Of a stretch of 64,000 nt of DNA, positions 7,672 to 17,062 are shown one piece after another. Source of the DNA: Fuerstiella sp. (GTDB taxonomy: Bacteria; Planctomycetota; Planctomycetia; Planctomycetales; Planctomycetaceae); contig JAKVAZ010000014.1 in the NCBI GenBank assembly GCA_022447225.1, forward strand, positions 124,001 to 188,000. The letters are read 5' to 3'. The position numbers and the translations under genes were made by a program. The stretch's first letter is position 1; each line of letters starts with the position of its first letter. The notes beneath the pieces were generated by a model. That model was not told the DNA's origin, made no database searches, and saw nothing but the letters and a program-made list of their open reading frames with translations.

Positions 7672-10050
7672 ATGAACAACAGTATTGGGAGACATGTCAC
7701 AGCCGCGTTGATTCTTGCGGGTCTCTCTGCCGCAACAATTGCACGACTGTCCGCCGAAACACCCGATACGGCACCCGAAATTCGCTACTCGGAAGACGTG
7801 ACTGCTGCGGACCGGCAATTCTGGTCGTTTCAACGCTTGGCGCCGATCCGGGTTCCGCAGACTGCAAAAGCGGATCGCATCAGAACTCCGGTTGACAATT
7901 TTGTCCTGCGACGACTTGAAAACGTGGATCTGAGCTTTTCACCGGATGCTGATCCCCACACCTTGTTGCGCAGGGTTTATCTGGATCTGACCGGACTTCT
8001 TCCCTCTCCTGCAGAAGTCGACGCTCTGCTGGCGAATGCGGAGGCAGAGGGGATGGATGTCGCTTTTGACCGGCTGATCGATCGTCTGCTGAGTTCGTCG
8101 CAGTTCGGGGAGCGCTGGGGACGGCACTGGCTGGATGTAGCGGGGTTTGTCGATGTTCTTGGTTCCGATGAGAATGCCACGGCAATCCGGATGTCTCCGG
8201 GGAAATGGAAGTACCGCGATTATGTGATCCGGGCGTTCAATGAGGACAAACCGTACGACCGCTTTTTGACTGAGCAGCTGGCCGGAGACGAACTGGTCGA
8301 CTGGCGTGCCAGTGACGTTTTTACACCTGAAATCAAAGAGTTGCTGGTGGCAACCGGTTTTCTGCGGCTGGCGATCGATGATACCAATCAGGCAGTGCTC
8401 GATATTCCGTCCAATCGTCACGCCACAATTTACGACACCCTGCAAATGCTGGGCACCAGTCTGTTGGGGATCACGCTGCAGTGTGCTCAGTGTCACAGTC
8501 ACAAATTCGATCCGATTCCTCAAAGAGATTATTACCAGTTGATGTCGCTGCTGACCCCGGCCTACAACCCTGATCACTGGGTCCCGCTGCCGGAACGGGA
8601 TCTGGCTGACATTTCTCCTCAGCGCAGGTCCCGATGGCAGCAGGAAAACCAGGTGCTTGACCGCCAGATTTCAGCTCTGGAAGAGGACAAAACAGCGATT
8701 GTTAGTCCCGTTGAGCTCCAGATTCTGGACCGCAAACTCATTCAGGTTCCTGAGGGAATGCGGGAGAACGTCAAACAGGCTCTGCTGACGCCTGTCGCGC
8801 AGCGTAATCAAACCCAGCGCAAACTGGCCAAGAGTTTCGAGGCGAATGTCCGGCCGACAGATGAGGAAGTACAGGCGGAATTCACTGCGGAAGACAGAGC
8901 CACGGTATCGGACCTTACTGATCGTATCACTCAGCTTCAGGGCCGGCGACGTACCTGGGGAGTGATTCAGGCAATGTATGATACCGGGCCGCCGCAGACG
9001 CGTCACATCTACGAAGGTGGCAGCTATGAGGAAAAGGGTGACGAAGTGTCGCCTGGTTTTTTGACAGTCCTGTCACAGTCCGGGCAGGTGCTGTCGGGCG
9101 AAAAATCATCACGAGTCCAGGGGGAAACCAGTGGTCGGCGTCTGGCTCTGGCGGAATGGGTGACGAGGCCGGATTCTGCCGCGGGGGCAATGGCCGCCCG
9201 AGTAATGGTCAATCGAATCTGGCAGCACCTGTTCGGTCGGGGAATCGTGGATACACCGGGTAATTTGGGCATGGGCGGATCACCACCCACTCATCCTGAA
9301 CTGATCGATTGGCTGGCGTTTGAGTTCATCCGCAGTGGTTGGCGGATCAAGCCCGTGATTCGAATGCTGATGTCATCAACCGTTTACCGCCAGGCTTCGT
9401 TTCGACCGTCGTCTTTTGAGACGTCTGAAATTGTGGCCACCAAAATTGATCCGGAGAACAAACTGCTGTGGCGAATGCGGCTGAGGCGACTGGAATCGGA
9501 AATCATTCGTGACACGATATTGTGTGCCAGTGGTAAGCTGGATCTCTCGATGGGCGGGCCACCGCTGCCTCAAAAGGTGTTAGCGGGTGAAAAATTTGTT
9601 GTGGCTACCGAAGATCTGCCGGCGGATTCGAGTCCATTCCGCCGAAGTGTTTATCTGCTCTGTCGACGAAACTACAGCCTCACCTTTTTTTCTGTTTTTG
9701 ACCATCCCATGATGGCTACCAACTGCCACCAGCGAAACCACTCCGCCGGCGTACTGCAGTCCCTGACTATGTTGAACGATGATTTTGTTATGGAACAGGC
9801 CGATGCTGTTGCCAGGCGGATTGGCTTAGCCGGTGTGCGTGATGTCAGTGAGGTGATTGACCTTGCGTACCGACTGATTTTAGTCCGTCAGCCGACTCAA
9901 CAGGAATTCGAATGGAGCGAAGAGTTCCTTCATGAGCACCTGGAAGGCTACCGAACGTCCGAAGTCGCAGTGGAAGACCCGAATCGCCAGGCTTTGTCCG
10001 GTTTGTGTCACGTGCTGCTCAATTCGAGTCAGTTTCTATACATCGAATGA
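7672..10050 (+). CDS. PSD1 protein (DUF1549 + DUF1553), short form without N-terminal cytochrome
   Basis: A 792-residue exported protein with DUF1549 (about 60-270) and DUF1553 (about 500-790). From ATG 7672 it has a signal peptide (VTAALILAGLSAATIA). DUF1549 signatures are RRVYLDLTGLLPSP, FGERWGRHWLDVA and LQCAQCHSHKFDPI (near residue 270), a CxxCH motif that may bind c-type haem. DUF1553 signatures are RVMVNRIWQHLFGRGIV, HPELIDWLA and the SGKL-MGGPPLP block. Unlike the PSD1 genes at 36 and 41 kb it has no N-terminal CxxCH cytochrome domain. A weaker GTG start at 7654 is possible. It lies between two DUF1501 genes on the same strand, with short gaps (185 and 65 bp), which suggests a three-gene unit. 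Confidence 0.92.
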   Translation: MNNSIGRHVTAALILAGLSAATIARLSAETPDTAPEIRYSEDVTAADRQFWSFQRLAPIRVPQTAKADRIRTPVDNFVLRRLENVDLSFSPDADPHTLLRRVYLDLTGLLPSPAEVDALLANAEAEGMDVAFDRLIDRLLSSSQFGERWGRHWLDVAGFVDVLGSDENATAIRMSPGKWKYRDYVIRAFNEDKPYDRFLTEQLAGDELVDWRASDVFTPEIKELLVATGFLRLAIDDTNQAVLDIPSNRHATIYDTLQMLGTSLLGITLQCAQCHSHKFDPIPQRDYYQLMSLLTPAYNPDHWVPLPERDLADISPQRRSRWQQENQVLDRQISALEEDKTAIVSPVELQILDRKLIQVPEGMRENVKQALLTPVAQRNQTQRKLAKSFEANVRPTDEEVQAEFTAEDRATVSDLTDRITQLQGRRRTWGVIQAMYDTGPPQTRHIYEGGSYEEKGDEVSPGFLTVLSQSGQVLSGEKSSRVQGETSGRRLALAEWVTRPDSAAGAMAARVMVNRIWQHLFGRGIVDTPGNLGMGGSPPTHPELIDWLAFEFIRSGWRIKPVIRMLMSSTVYRQASFRPSSFETSEIVATKIDPENKLLWRMRLRRLESEIIRDTILCASGKLDLSMGGPPLPQKVLAGEKFVVATEDLPADSSPFRRSVYLLCRRNYSLTFFSVFDHPMMATNCHQRNHSAGVLQSLTMLNDDFVMEQADAVARRIGLAGVRDVSEVIDLAYRLILVRQPTQQEFEWSEEFLHEHLEGYRTSEVAVEDPNRQALSGLCHVLLNSSQFLYIE

Positions 10051-10115
10051 CAGCAGGTTTTTTTTCGGAACAGGTTTGCCAGTGTCGATCAGTCCGGAAT
10101 GGCACGGGAGTTCGC

Positions 10116-11588
10116 ATGAATTCATTTTCCCCCTCTTTGTTGACTCGTCGTCGGATTCTCAGCCAAACCGGTATGGGATTTGGGATGTTGGCTTTGCCGC
10201 TCCTGGATGACAGCAACGCCGGTGCGGCTCATTCAGCTAACCGGCAATCAGATGCCTCACTGCATGACCGCGAACCCTTTGACCTGCGACGAAAACGGCC
10301 CCATTTCCCGCCACGGGCAACGTCCTTTATTCAGCTTGTTCAGACCGGTGGCCCCAGTCAGATGGATCTGTTTGATCCTAAACCGGAACTCAACCGTCGC
10401 GACGGACAGGTGTTTGAAATCGATATCCATGACTTTCAGATGCAAAGTCAGGCCAACAAGCTGCTTGGGACTCCGTTTCGGTTTAGGCGTCATGGTGAGT
10501 GCGGAATGGAGCTTTCCGAGCTGATTCCGCACTACAGTAAAGTCGCGGACGACATTTGTCTGGTCCGTTCCATGGTCAGCGTCCACAACAATCACACTGA
10601 GGCAATTGTCAATCTGGGAACCGGTAAGATGTTTATCGGCCATCCGTCACTCGGTTCGTGGTTCAGCTACGCCCTGGGAACGGAGAATCAGGACCTTCCG
10701 GCCTATGTGGTCCTGCGCGATCCGATTGGGTATGCCACCAGCGGTATGTTGATGGTTCGAAGCGGCTGGCTGCCGTCCGTCTATTCCAGCACGGAGTTCC
10801 ATTCGAGCGGAATGCCGGTTCACAATCTTCAGCCGTCTGTCCCGCTGCCGGAAGGTATGCAGCGTCAGCGATTAGCACTGCTTGAACGCCTGAACGAGGC
10901 ACATCAGCAGAAGTATCCGCGAGAATCAGATCTTGATGCACGTATTCGAAACTATGAACTGGCAGCCCGGATGCAGCTGAGTGCGACGAATGTGGTGGAC
11001 ATTTCCCGTGAGTCCCAGGCGACGCAGCGCCTGTATGGTCTGGATCAGCCTCATACGGCCGGTTACGGCACCCGCTGCTTGATGGCTCGGCGACTGGTGG
11101 AAGCCGGTGTGCGTTTTGTGCAGGTCTTCATCGGACGGGGGCAGCCCTGGGATCATCACAACAAACTGAATTCCGGCCTGCAAACGATGAGCGCCGGTGA
11201 TGCCCCTTCAGCGGCACTCATACAGGATCTCAGGGACCGTGGGCTGCTGGACAGTACGATTGTCTTTTGGGCCGGAGAATTCGGTCGAATGCCGGTGGCT
11301 CAGGGGGACGGAGGTAACGGACGTGACGGACGTGATCACAACAAAAATGCCGGCAGTTGCTGGATTGCCGGTGGGGGATTTCGGTCAGGTCACGTCTACG
11401 GGAGTACTGACGATGTGGGGTACGCTGCCGACGAGAACCCGGTGACTGTCCCGGACTTGTTCGCCACGTTCGCACACCAAATGGGGCTTGATCACACCCG
11501 GGTCAGCTATTTGCATCTGGGGCGTGAGGAAAATATGACCGATTCAGATGTTACCGGAGCATACGTTCATGACGGGCTCATCGCTTAA
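10116..11588 (+). CDS. DUF1501 family protein, Tat-exported
   Basis: A 490-residue DUF1501 paralogue of the gene at 6.1 kb, placed 65 bp after the PSD1 gene. The ATG at 10116 follows a GGGAG ribosome site at good spacing and gives a Tat signal TRRRILSQTGMGFGM. Conserved blocks are SFIQLVQTGGPSQMDLFDPKP, CLVRSMVSVHNNHTEA, GRGQPWDHHNKLN, FWAGEFGRMP, GRDHNKNAGSCWIAGGGFR and LFATFAHQMGLDH. The frame is open to 10005, overlapping the PSD1 3' end, but the longer form would put 37 featureless residues ahead of the Tat motif. Two DUF1501 genes flanking one PSD1 gene is a less common arrangement than a simple pair. The two DUF1501 proteins differ much in sequence, so this is not a recent duplication. 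Confidence 0.9.
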   Translation: MNSFSPSLLTRRRILSQTGMGFGMLALPLLDDSNAGAAHSANRQSDASLHDREPFDLRRKRPHFPPRATSFIQLVQTGGPSQMDLFDPKPELNRRDGQVFEIDIHDFQMQSQANKLLGTPFRFRRHGECGMELSELIPHYSKVADDICLVRSMVSVHNNHTEAIVNLGTGKMFIGHPSLGSWFSYALGTENQDLPAYVVLRDPIGYATSGMLMVRSGWLPSVYSSTEFHSSGMPVHNLQPSVPLPEGMQRQRLALLERLNEAHQQKYPRESDLDARIRNYELAARMQLSATNVVDISRESQATQRLYGLDQPHTAGYGTRCLMARRLVEAGVRFVQVFIGRGQPWDHHNKLNSGLQTMSAGDAPSAALIQDLRDRGLLDSTIVFWAGEFGRMPVAQGDGGNGRDGRDHNKNAGSCWIAGGGFRSGHVYGSTDDVGYAADENPVTVPDLFATFAHQMGLDHTRVSYLHLGREENMTDSDVTGAYVHDGLIA

Positions 11589-11885
11589 TCTGATGTTGAT
11601 GTCGCAGGCTGACTTTGGTGACTGAATCCAGGCTGGAACTTTGGGTGGCGAGTTGATGAGTCCCGTAGTGCACAGGAAGTACACTCTCCGCAGCAGAAAC
11701 CACGGCTGTGGGACTGCGAATCGCGGGATGCACGATGATGCTGTTGATTCGTTTGATAAGTCGTTTTCACGGAATTTCCTGACCGCACGGAATTCAGTGC
11801 GCAGAGTGGTTGGTTCATCTGTCACTGAGGTACACTGTTTGATGTTCAACACCTGAATGTCCTGTCCATTTGCAGAATCATTTTC

Positions 11886-12407
11886 GTGACCGATGCACCC
11901 CGCAAACCGAATGTCATCGAACAGCTGGTCGCCTATCTTGACGGTGAACTGGACGGTGAACAGTCTGCAGGAATTGAAAAACATCTCAGCGAAGATCCAA
12001 AACTGCGGCAGCTGGCTGAAGAACTGGACCGCACCTGGGGAATGCTCGACGCCCTGGAATCTGTCGAAGCCAGTCAGGAATTTTCAGCTCAGACGATGAA
12101 AACGGTAGCCGCAGCCGACATGGATTCGCAGCAGCGATTCTCTGCACTGGTCAGCAGGTTCGCCGGATCATGGTTCAACAGCCACGCTTTGACCTGGTTT
12201 GGAATTGGAGTGATCGGAACATCGTGCGGACTGGCAATCAGCCTGCTCAGCGGAGCATCTCCGGAGTCGACTCAGGCTGCCGAACTGTTGCGGGATATCG
12301 ATGTTCTGCAGCGGTATCCTGAATACTCGATCGTGCCCGACGTTGAACTCCTTCGGGAATTGAAATTTCCGAGTGTCGGGCCATCATTGTCACAGGAGCA
12401 ACAATGA
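11886..12407 (+). CDS. Anti-sigma-factor-like membrane protein lacking zinc ligands
   Basis: A 173-residue protein starting with GTG 11886. The N-terminal region (IEQLVAYLDGELD, then IEKHLSEDPKLRQ) has the shape of the helical zinc-binding anti-sigma domain. The cytosolic part has no His-x3-Cys-x2-Cys set, so the fold would be metal-free. One membrane segment lies at about 102-121 (WFGIGVIGTSCGLAISLL). The C-terminal ~50 residues would be periplasmic. Its stop overlaps the start of the next gene as ATGA, so the two are translated together. No ECF sigma factor gene is adjacent, which is unusual for an anti-sigma gene. The role in sigma binding is inferred only from this shape. A 297-bp gap with no gene precedes it. 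Confidence 0.6.
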   Translation: MTDAPRKPNVIEQLVAYLDGELDGEQSAGIEKHLSEDPKLRQLAEELDRTWGMLDALESVEASQEFSAQTMKTVAAADMDSQQRFSALVSRFAGSWFNSHALTWFGIGVIGTSCGLAISLLSGASPESTQAAELLRDIDVLQRYPEYSIVPDVELLRELKFPSVGPSLSQEQQ

Positions 12408-13504
12408 TGTCTTCGAGAACGTCGAATGTTTTTGTCGCCGGTCTGTCAGCGACGGCAGGCGTCGCAATCACACTCGTGGTGGCGTCACAGCTTGTGCAAA
12501 GCGATGCCGGACTGTCTGCTGCACAACGTCGATTTGCGAATCTGGAATACTCAGAGGCGCATCGAATTCAGGCGACGTTTGAACGTCTGCAAAACCGACC
12601 TGAAGAACGACAGCAGATTATGGCAGTTCACCATGCAGTTACCGACGATGAGGATCTCGACCGTCGGCTGAAACTGCTGTACCTGTGGTGGGAAACCCGT
12701 GACGACGCGCAGCGTCAGGAGTTGCGAACGTTGTCTCCGAATGAATGGCTGAAGGAAACGCAGCACCAGCTCTCAGACACGTCTCCCCCGGACAGCTTTC
12801 TTGTTCGAGTCGCGGGGCCGCGCGGCTCCATTCGGGTGTCTCGAAAGCAGGTTGATCAGTTTCTTCAGCACGCTTTGCCTGTGGAGGGGATTCCGAACGA
12901 CGATCAGAAGTTGCTGGATTCGGTGGATGTCGGGGATCGTTCGCTGGCGAAGGTATTAATTATTGCCAAGGGGCTGGTTCGCCGGACGTCAGGAAATCCC
13001 AGGCTGAGCCCGAATGAAGATGCCTTGGTTCGGACATACAATGCGGTCACGGCAGACCTCTTTGATGATCGTCTTCCTCCGCGCCCGGCCGACTTACGCC
13101 GACAGGCTCTGATCTGCGTTTCTGTACTCAGGTCTGTGGCCGACTATCTTTCTGTCGATTTTTATCGTCGGAATTCTGTTGGACCCGAAGCCATTGAGAA
13201 GGAATTTGCCGATCTGGACACTCCCGATCGAATCAGACACATGATGATGGCTCCCGAAGTTGCCACATATTCGATTCAGGTTCGTCTGAAATCTCAGGAT
13301 CGAAATACTCCAGTCGGTCAGCTGGCTGCCCGACTGGCCGCGTTTGACCGAATTGGTAACCAGCTGCGGGATAAGTACCGACGAGGTGCTGTCAGGGAAG
13401 GTGGTCGTCCGCGCCCGGTCAGGCCGCGCGACGGCGATGCACGGCAGATCAGAAATCGCGGCCCAGGCAACGATCGTATCATCAAACGTCGCGGCGGGCA
13501 GTAG
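12404..13504 (+). CDS. Membrane-anchored protein of unknown function, partner of anti-sigma-like gene
   Basis: A 366-residue protein whose ATG overlaps the previous stop and is preceded by AGGAG. The first ~35 residues hold one hydrophobic segment (FVAGLSATAGVAITLVVASQ), acting as a membrane anchor or uncleaved signal. The remainder is helical and charged, with the pattern NRPEERQQIMAVHH and TLSPNEWLKE, like planctomycete proteins encoded after anti-sigma factors. The last ~35 residues are very rich in Arg, Gly and Pro (RRGAVREGGRPRPVRPRDG), a basic disordered tail that could bind nucleic acid, RNA or an acidic surface. I recognise no catalytic motif. The tight coupling suggests it works with the 173-residue protein in one signalling or envelope-sensing unit. 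Confidence 0.65.
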   Translation: MMSSRTSNVFVAGLSATAGVAITLVVASQLVQSDAGLSAAQRRFANLEYSEAHRIQATFERLQNRPEERQQIMAVHHAVTDDEDLDRRLKLLYLWWETRDDAQRQELRTLSPNEWLKETQHQLSDTSPPDSFLVRVAGPRGSIRVSRKQVDQFLQHALPVEGIPNDDQKLLDSVDVGDRSLAKVLIIAKGLVRRTSGNPRLSPNEDALVRTYNAVTADLFDDRLPPRPADLRRQALICVSVLRSVADYLSVDFYRRNSVGPEAIEKEFADLDTPDRIRHMMMAPEVATYSIQVRLKSQDRNTPVGQLAARLAAFDRIGNQLRDKYRRGAVREGGRPRPVRPRDGDARQIRNRGPGNDRIIKRRGGQ

Positions 13505-13676
13505 CCGGGAGTTCTTTTGTTCAGTCATTCAACTACGCTTTTCCACCCGATGACTGTTACCGCCGCCGTGTGCAGCTTCGTGTGAGCACTGATTTCCGTG
13601 AATTCCCGGGATGTGTTCGGTGTCCGGGTTTCTGATCTGATCAACATCATTTCAACGGAACAATACACTAAATTCT

Positions 13677-14492
13677 ATGATTCCTCTTCGCGACAATATT
13701 CGGTCACGTACCACACCCTGGATTAATTACACCATCATTGCTGTCTGCTGTCTGGTCTTCTATTTTCAGCTGCAGGACCAAAAATCTTTGCTGGTCGAAC
13801 GATACGGCATGATTCCGACGCGTATTGTGAACCCCGATCAGACGGTCGATGTGATTGATCGGGTGATTGTTCAAACCCCGTTTGGTGATCGGATTCGCGA
13901 AATCTCCCGACCGGTTGCTCCTGCGGGAGTCATACCGTGGCTGACAACTCTCACCTGTATCTTTCTTCACGGCGGCTGGATGCACATCATCGGCAACATG
14001 TGGATGCTTTGGATATTCGGGGACAACGTCGAGGACCGTATGGGACACCGCTGGTACCTGTTGTTCTACGTTTTCTGTGGAATGGTGGCCAGTGCGTCTC
14101 ACATGCTGATCGATACCGGTTCCACAGTCCCGACGATTGGTGCCAGTGGAGCGATTGCCGGAGTCATGGGAGCCTATATGGTGCTGTATCCGCGGGCGCA
14201 GGTACTCTCGATCGTTCCGATTTTCTTTTTCATCCAGATGATCGTGTTGCCGGCACCTGTTTTTCTGGGCATCTGGTTTCTGCTGCAGTTCTTTCAGGGA
14301 ACATTTGCGGTCATCAGCATACAAAGCGCGGGAGTGGCCTGGTGGGCTCACATTGGAGGATTCGTTACCGGGTTTTTGATCGCCTGGTTGTTCAAACAGT
14401 CCGGTTCGACCACACCGGCCGTCAAAGTCATTGATCCCCGGAACCAACGTTCCACCACTTATAGGATCTACGTGAACGACCGGCGACGCTGA
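13677..14492 (+). CDS. Rhomboid family intramembrane serine protease
   Basis: A 271-residue polytopic membrane protein of the rhomboid family. The family signature is complete: HGGWMHIIGNMWMLWIFGDNVE (His98 to Glu119 region, with Asn107), the nucleophile in GASGAIAGVMGAY (Ser158) and the partner histidine in AHIGG (His225). About six or seven membrane segments are visible. The loop after the first segment (about 45-85) is longer than in GlpG-type enzymes and carries a polar region. It would cleave single-pass membrane proteins inside the bilayer; the substrate is unknown. The start ATG 13677 gives MIPLRDNIRSRTTPW, the usual start for this subgroup. It has its own promoter region (172 bp after the previous stop) and converges on the SecA-like gene. 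Confidence 0.93.
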   Translation: MIPLRDNIRSRTTPWINYTIIAVCCLVFYFQLQDQKSLLVERYGMIPTRIVNPDQTVDVIDRVIVQTPFGDRIREISRPVAPAGVIPWLTTLTCIFLHGGWMHIIGNMWMLWIFGDNVEDRMGHRWYLLFYVFCGMVASASHMLIDTGSTVPTIGASGAIAGVMGAYMVLYPRAQVLSIVPIFFFIQMIVLPAPVFLGIWFLLQFFQGTFAVISIQSAGVAWWAHIGGFVTGFLIAWLFKQSGSTTPAVKVIDPRNQRSTTYRIYVNDRRR

Positions 14493-14633
14493 TGTTTGTC
14501 GTGACTTTAACGAGCGACTTTGGTGTTCTTTAGAAGATTGGCTGTGGCCATATATCGAATACCGGTGCCGTGCGGAGTCTGCCGACCGACAGGTCCGGAA
14601 ATTTCCGACTGCTTCGGGCGCTGTTTCCGTTCG

Positions 14634-16598
14634 TCAGTCCGCGGCACATTCGAGGTAGGGGTCCAGACCAATCCGGCGAAATGTTTCACTTTGCCGGCGC
14701 TCACTTTTGAGCAGCTGTTTTCGCTGTCGAGCATAATTTTTTTCCAGCTGCCTCTGTGCTTTTCGAAAATAAGTTTTCACGTTCAGCCCCGTGATTTCGC
14801 CCTGTTGATGTTCAATCAGAGTTCGCAGCTGCCGCCGGGCCCGGGGCGACAGGATGTTCAGAAACGGATCTTCCAGAGACAACAGGAATTGAAATGTTCC
14901 CGGGTCGCCCTGACGGGCCGTTCGGCCCACAAGCTGACGGTCAATTCGGGCTGAACTGTGGACGGACGTGGCAATCACGTGCACACCGCCGTTCCGGATA
15001 ACCTCCTGATGAGGAATAATGTCGGTGCCCCGACCTGCCATATTGGTCGCGATCGTTACTCGGCCAGGTTGTCCTGCCAGTTCCACAATTTCGGCTTCTT
15101 CGGCCTCGTGCCGAGCATTCAGTATCACGTATCGGGTACCGGCAGCATTCAGCATATTTCCCAGCGCCTCCGATTCACTCACAGAGGGAGTACCAATCAG
15201 CACCGCGCGTTTTTGACGAACCAGTTCAACCACAGTTTCTGTGAGCACCTGATTGCGTTGTGAATGTGTCGCATAGATCCGGGTTGGAAGCTCCTGCCGC
15301 AGACACGGACGATTTGTAGGGATCTCCGCGACACCGATGCGATAGGCATTCCACAACTCGTTTTTCGCCAGCGCTGCAGTCCCCGTCATTCCGGCCAGAT
15401 ACCTGTAGTGTCTGAACAGAGACTGAATTGTGATTTGTGCGGCATGCTGGGTGAGTTCCGAAACCGCTGTTCCTTCTTTAACCTCTATCGCCTGATGTAG
15501 GCCTCGCTGCCACTTACGACCATCCATCATACGACCTGTGGATTCGTCCACGATCGTCACTTCACCGTCCTTCATGACATACTCGCGGTCGAGTTGATAG
15601 AACAGATTCGCAGCCAGTGCCGTCTCAACCTGCGACAGCAATTTCTCATTACTGAAGCTTCCGAGCCACTGCGGACGGTCGGACATCAGGACGCGAAGGC
15701 TTCCCGGCTCGGTAAGTGTTACCAGTCGGCGGTCCGGCTCACAAACAAAATCCTCGTGTTCCTGGAGATCATTGACCCGTGAGTACGCCCAGTGCAGCAG
15801 GCTGACATCAGAGATCGAATTTGGTTCCGGAAGACCGATGATCAGAGGTGTGACAGCTTCGTCGATGAGGACACTGTCAGCCTCATCGATCAGTGCGAAG
15901 TACTGACCACGCTGAACCCGGTTCCGGCCACTGCCCGACGACAGCGACGTGTAGCGCGGCAGGCTGTTTTGTGTCCCAACGGTGTCCGATTTCAGACGAT
16001 CACGAAGAAAATCGAATCCGATCTCTGTGGCGGTCCCGTAGGTGATATCGCAATTGTAGGCTTCCTGTCGTTCTTCATCTTCTGATTCTGATATCACGCA
16101 ACCAACGGACAGTCCCATCATGCTGTATATTGGCTTCATTGCTGCGGCATCGCGCTGAGCCAGATAGTCGTTGACCGTGACGACATGACATCCGCGGCCG
16201 ACCATTGCATACAGTGTCGTCGGCATCGTTGCGGTCAGTGTCTTGCCCTCGCCTGTCTGCATTTCAGCAATCCATCGTTCGGCCAGAGCAATTCCTCCAA
16301 TTATCTGCACCGGATAAGGTGTCATATTCACCGTGCGGCGTGCTGCCTCACAAACCAGCCCAAACACGTCTGTTATTGCACTTTGCAGTGGAAAGCCCGT
16401 CCGGATTTTCCACGCAAGTTCGAGAGCCTGTCCGCGAATCTCCTCATCGGATTTTTCACGAAGCTGACCGGTTCGACGGTCAATGACCTGGGCCATTGCC
16501 TGCCAACGCGAGACACGCGATACCTGTGTCCTTCCGCCAGTTTTTAACCAGTGCCAAAGTGAATTTGCCAACGTCAGTTCCTCAACAAACTGCTGCAC
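14634..16598 (-). CDS. Short SecA-like translocase ATPase
   Basis: A 654-residue homologue of SecA, against about 850-950 for the housekeeping protein. NBD1 has QTGEGKT (114-120, Walker A), TVNDYLAQRD and LIDEADSVLIDEA (Walker B). A preprotein-crosslinking region with VTIVDESTGRMMDGR follows, then MTGTA. NBD2 has ATNMAGRGTDI, GGVHVIATSVHSSARIDRQL and VGRTARQGDPGTFQFLLSLED. After the NBDs only ~75 residues remain, ending in a basic helix. The helical wing, the long scaffold and the C-terminal zinc/SecB-binding tail are missing or heavily reduced. The start is GTG 16598. It is probably an accessory SecA, not the essential one. It converges on the rhomboid gene and diverges from the TolC-type lipoprotein gene; whether it serves these envelope proteins is inference. 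Confidence 0.85.
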   Translation of the reverse strand: MQQFVEELTLANSLWHWLKTGGRTQVSRVSRWQAMAQVIDRRTGQLREKSDEEIRGQALELAWKIRTGFPLQSAITDVFGLVCEAARRTVNMTPYPVQIIGGIALAERWIAEMQTGEGKTLTATMPTTLYAMVGRGCHVVTVNDYLAQRDAAAMKPIYSMMGLSVGCVISESEDEERQEAYNCDITYGTATEIGFDFLRDRLKSDTVGTQNSLPRYTSLSSGSGRNRVQRGQYFALIDEADSVLIDEAVTPLIIGLPEPNSISDVSLLHWAYSRVNDLQEHEDFVCEPDRRLVTLTEPGSLRVLMSDRPQWLGSFSNEKLLSQVETALAANLFYQLDREYVMKDGEVTIVDESTGRMMDGRKWQRGLHQAIEVKEGTAVSELTQHAAQITIQSLFRHYRYLAGMTGTAALAKNELWNAYRIGVAEIPTNRPCLRQELPTRIYATHSQRNQVLTETVVELVRQKRAVLIGTPSVSESEALGNMLNAAGTRYVILNARHEAEEAEIVELAGQPGRVTIATNMAGRGTDIIPHQEVIRNGGVHVIATSVHSSARIDRQLVGRTARQGDPGTFQFLLSLEDPFLNILSPRARRQLRTLIEHQQGEITGLNVKTYFRKAQRQLEKNYARQRKQLLKSERRQSETFRRIGLDPYLECAAD

Positions 16599-17062
16599 GT
16601 TGATTGTATGCTTTCAAAACGAAGATGTCCGTCTGGTCCACAGTGTATGACGGACGTGTTCGGTCTGCTGCCACGAATCTTCACGGAGTGACCGACATGC
16701 CGGCATCGGTGTGTTCTGTGCAGAGCATGCCGAAACAGCGATTTGCACCGAAATTACCGACTAATCGGCACGTTCTGCCGGTGACCGAAATGTGCGTGTT
16801 ACGAACGCCCTGAATGCCGGCTAAGTCGTATAGGCGCGCAGATCTGATTGCCATAGCCTCTGAAACTTCGGCTCAAATCACCGGTTTCTCCGTCCAGTCG
16901 GCACCATTTTCCCATGCTTTTGTTTCGATTCGCGCACATTCGTCCTGCCGGGAATGTTCCCCTGCGGTTTTCTGCCGCTCCACCTGGGCTGGATCGATGC
17001 GAGGCGTATCGTCACTGTTGCCGAACGGTCGAGACGCTGGTAACTCAATCCTTCACGGCCTG
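16599..17062. other. Divergent upstream region between SecA-like and TolC-like genes
   Basis: A 464-bp region. The TolC-like frame is open back to 16814, but residues before 17063 have no signal peptide character and include many Cys/Ser/Arg residues typical of non-coding sequence. It should hold promoters for both divergent genes. No other gene is supportable. Confidence 0.5.

Noticed and set aside
14596-14607. 12-bp perfect palindrome CGGAAATTTCCG between the rhomboid and SecA-like genes
   Set aside because: No loop or T-run for a terminator and a single copy in view; expected by chance at this scale.
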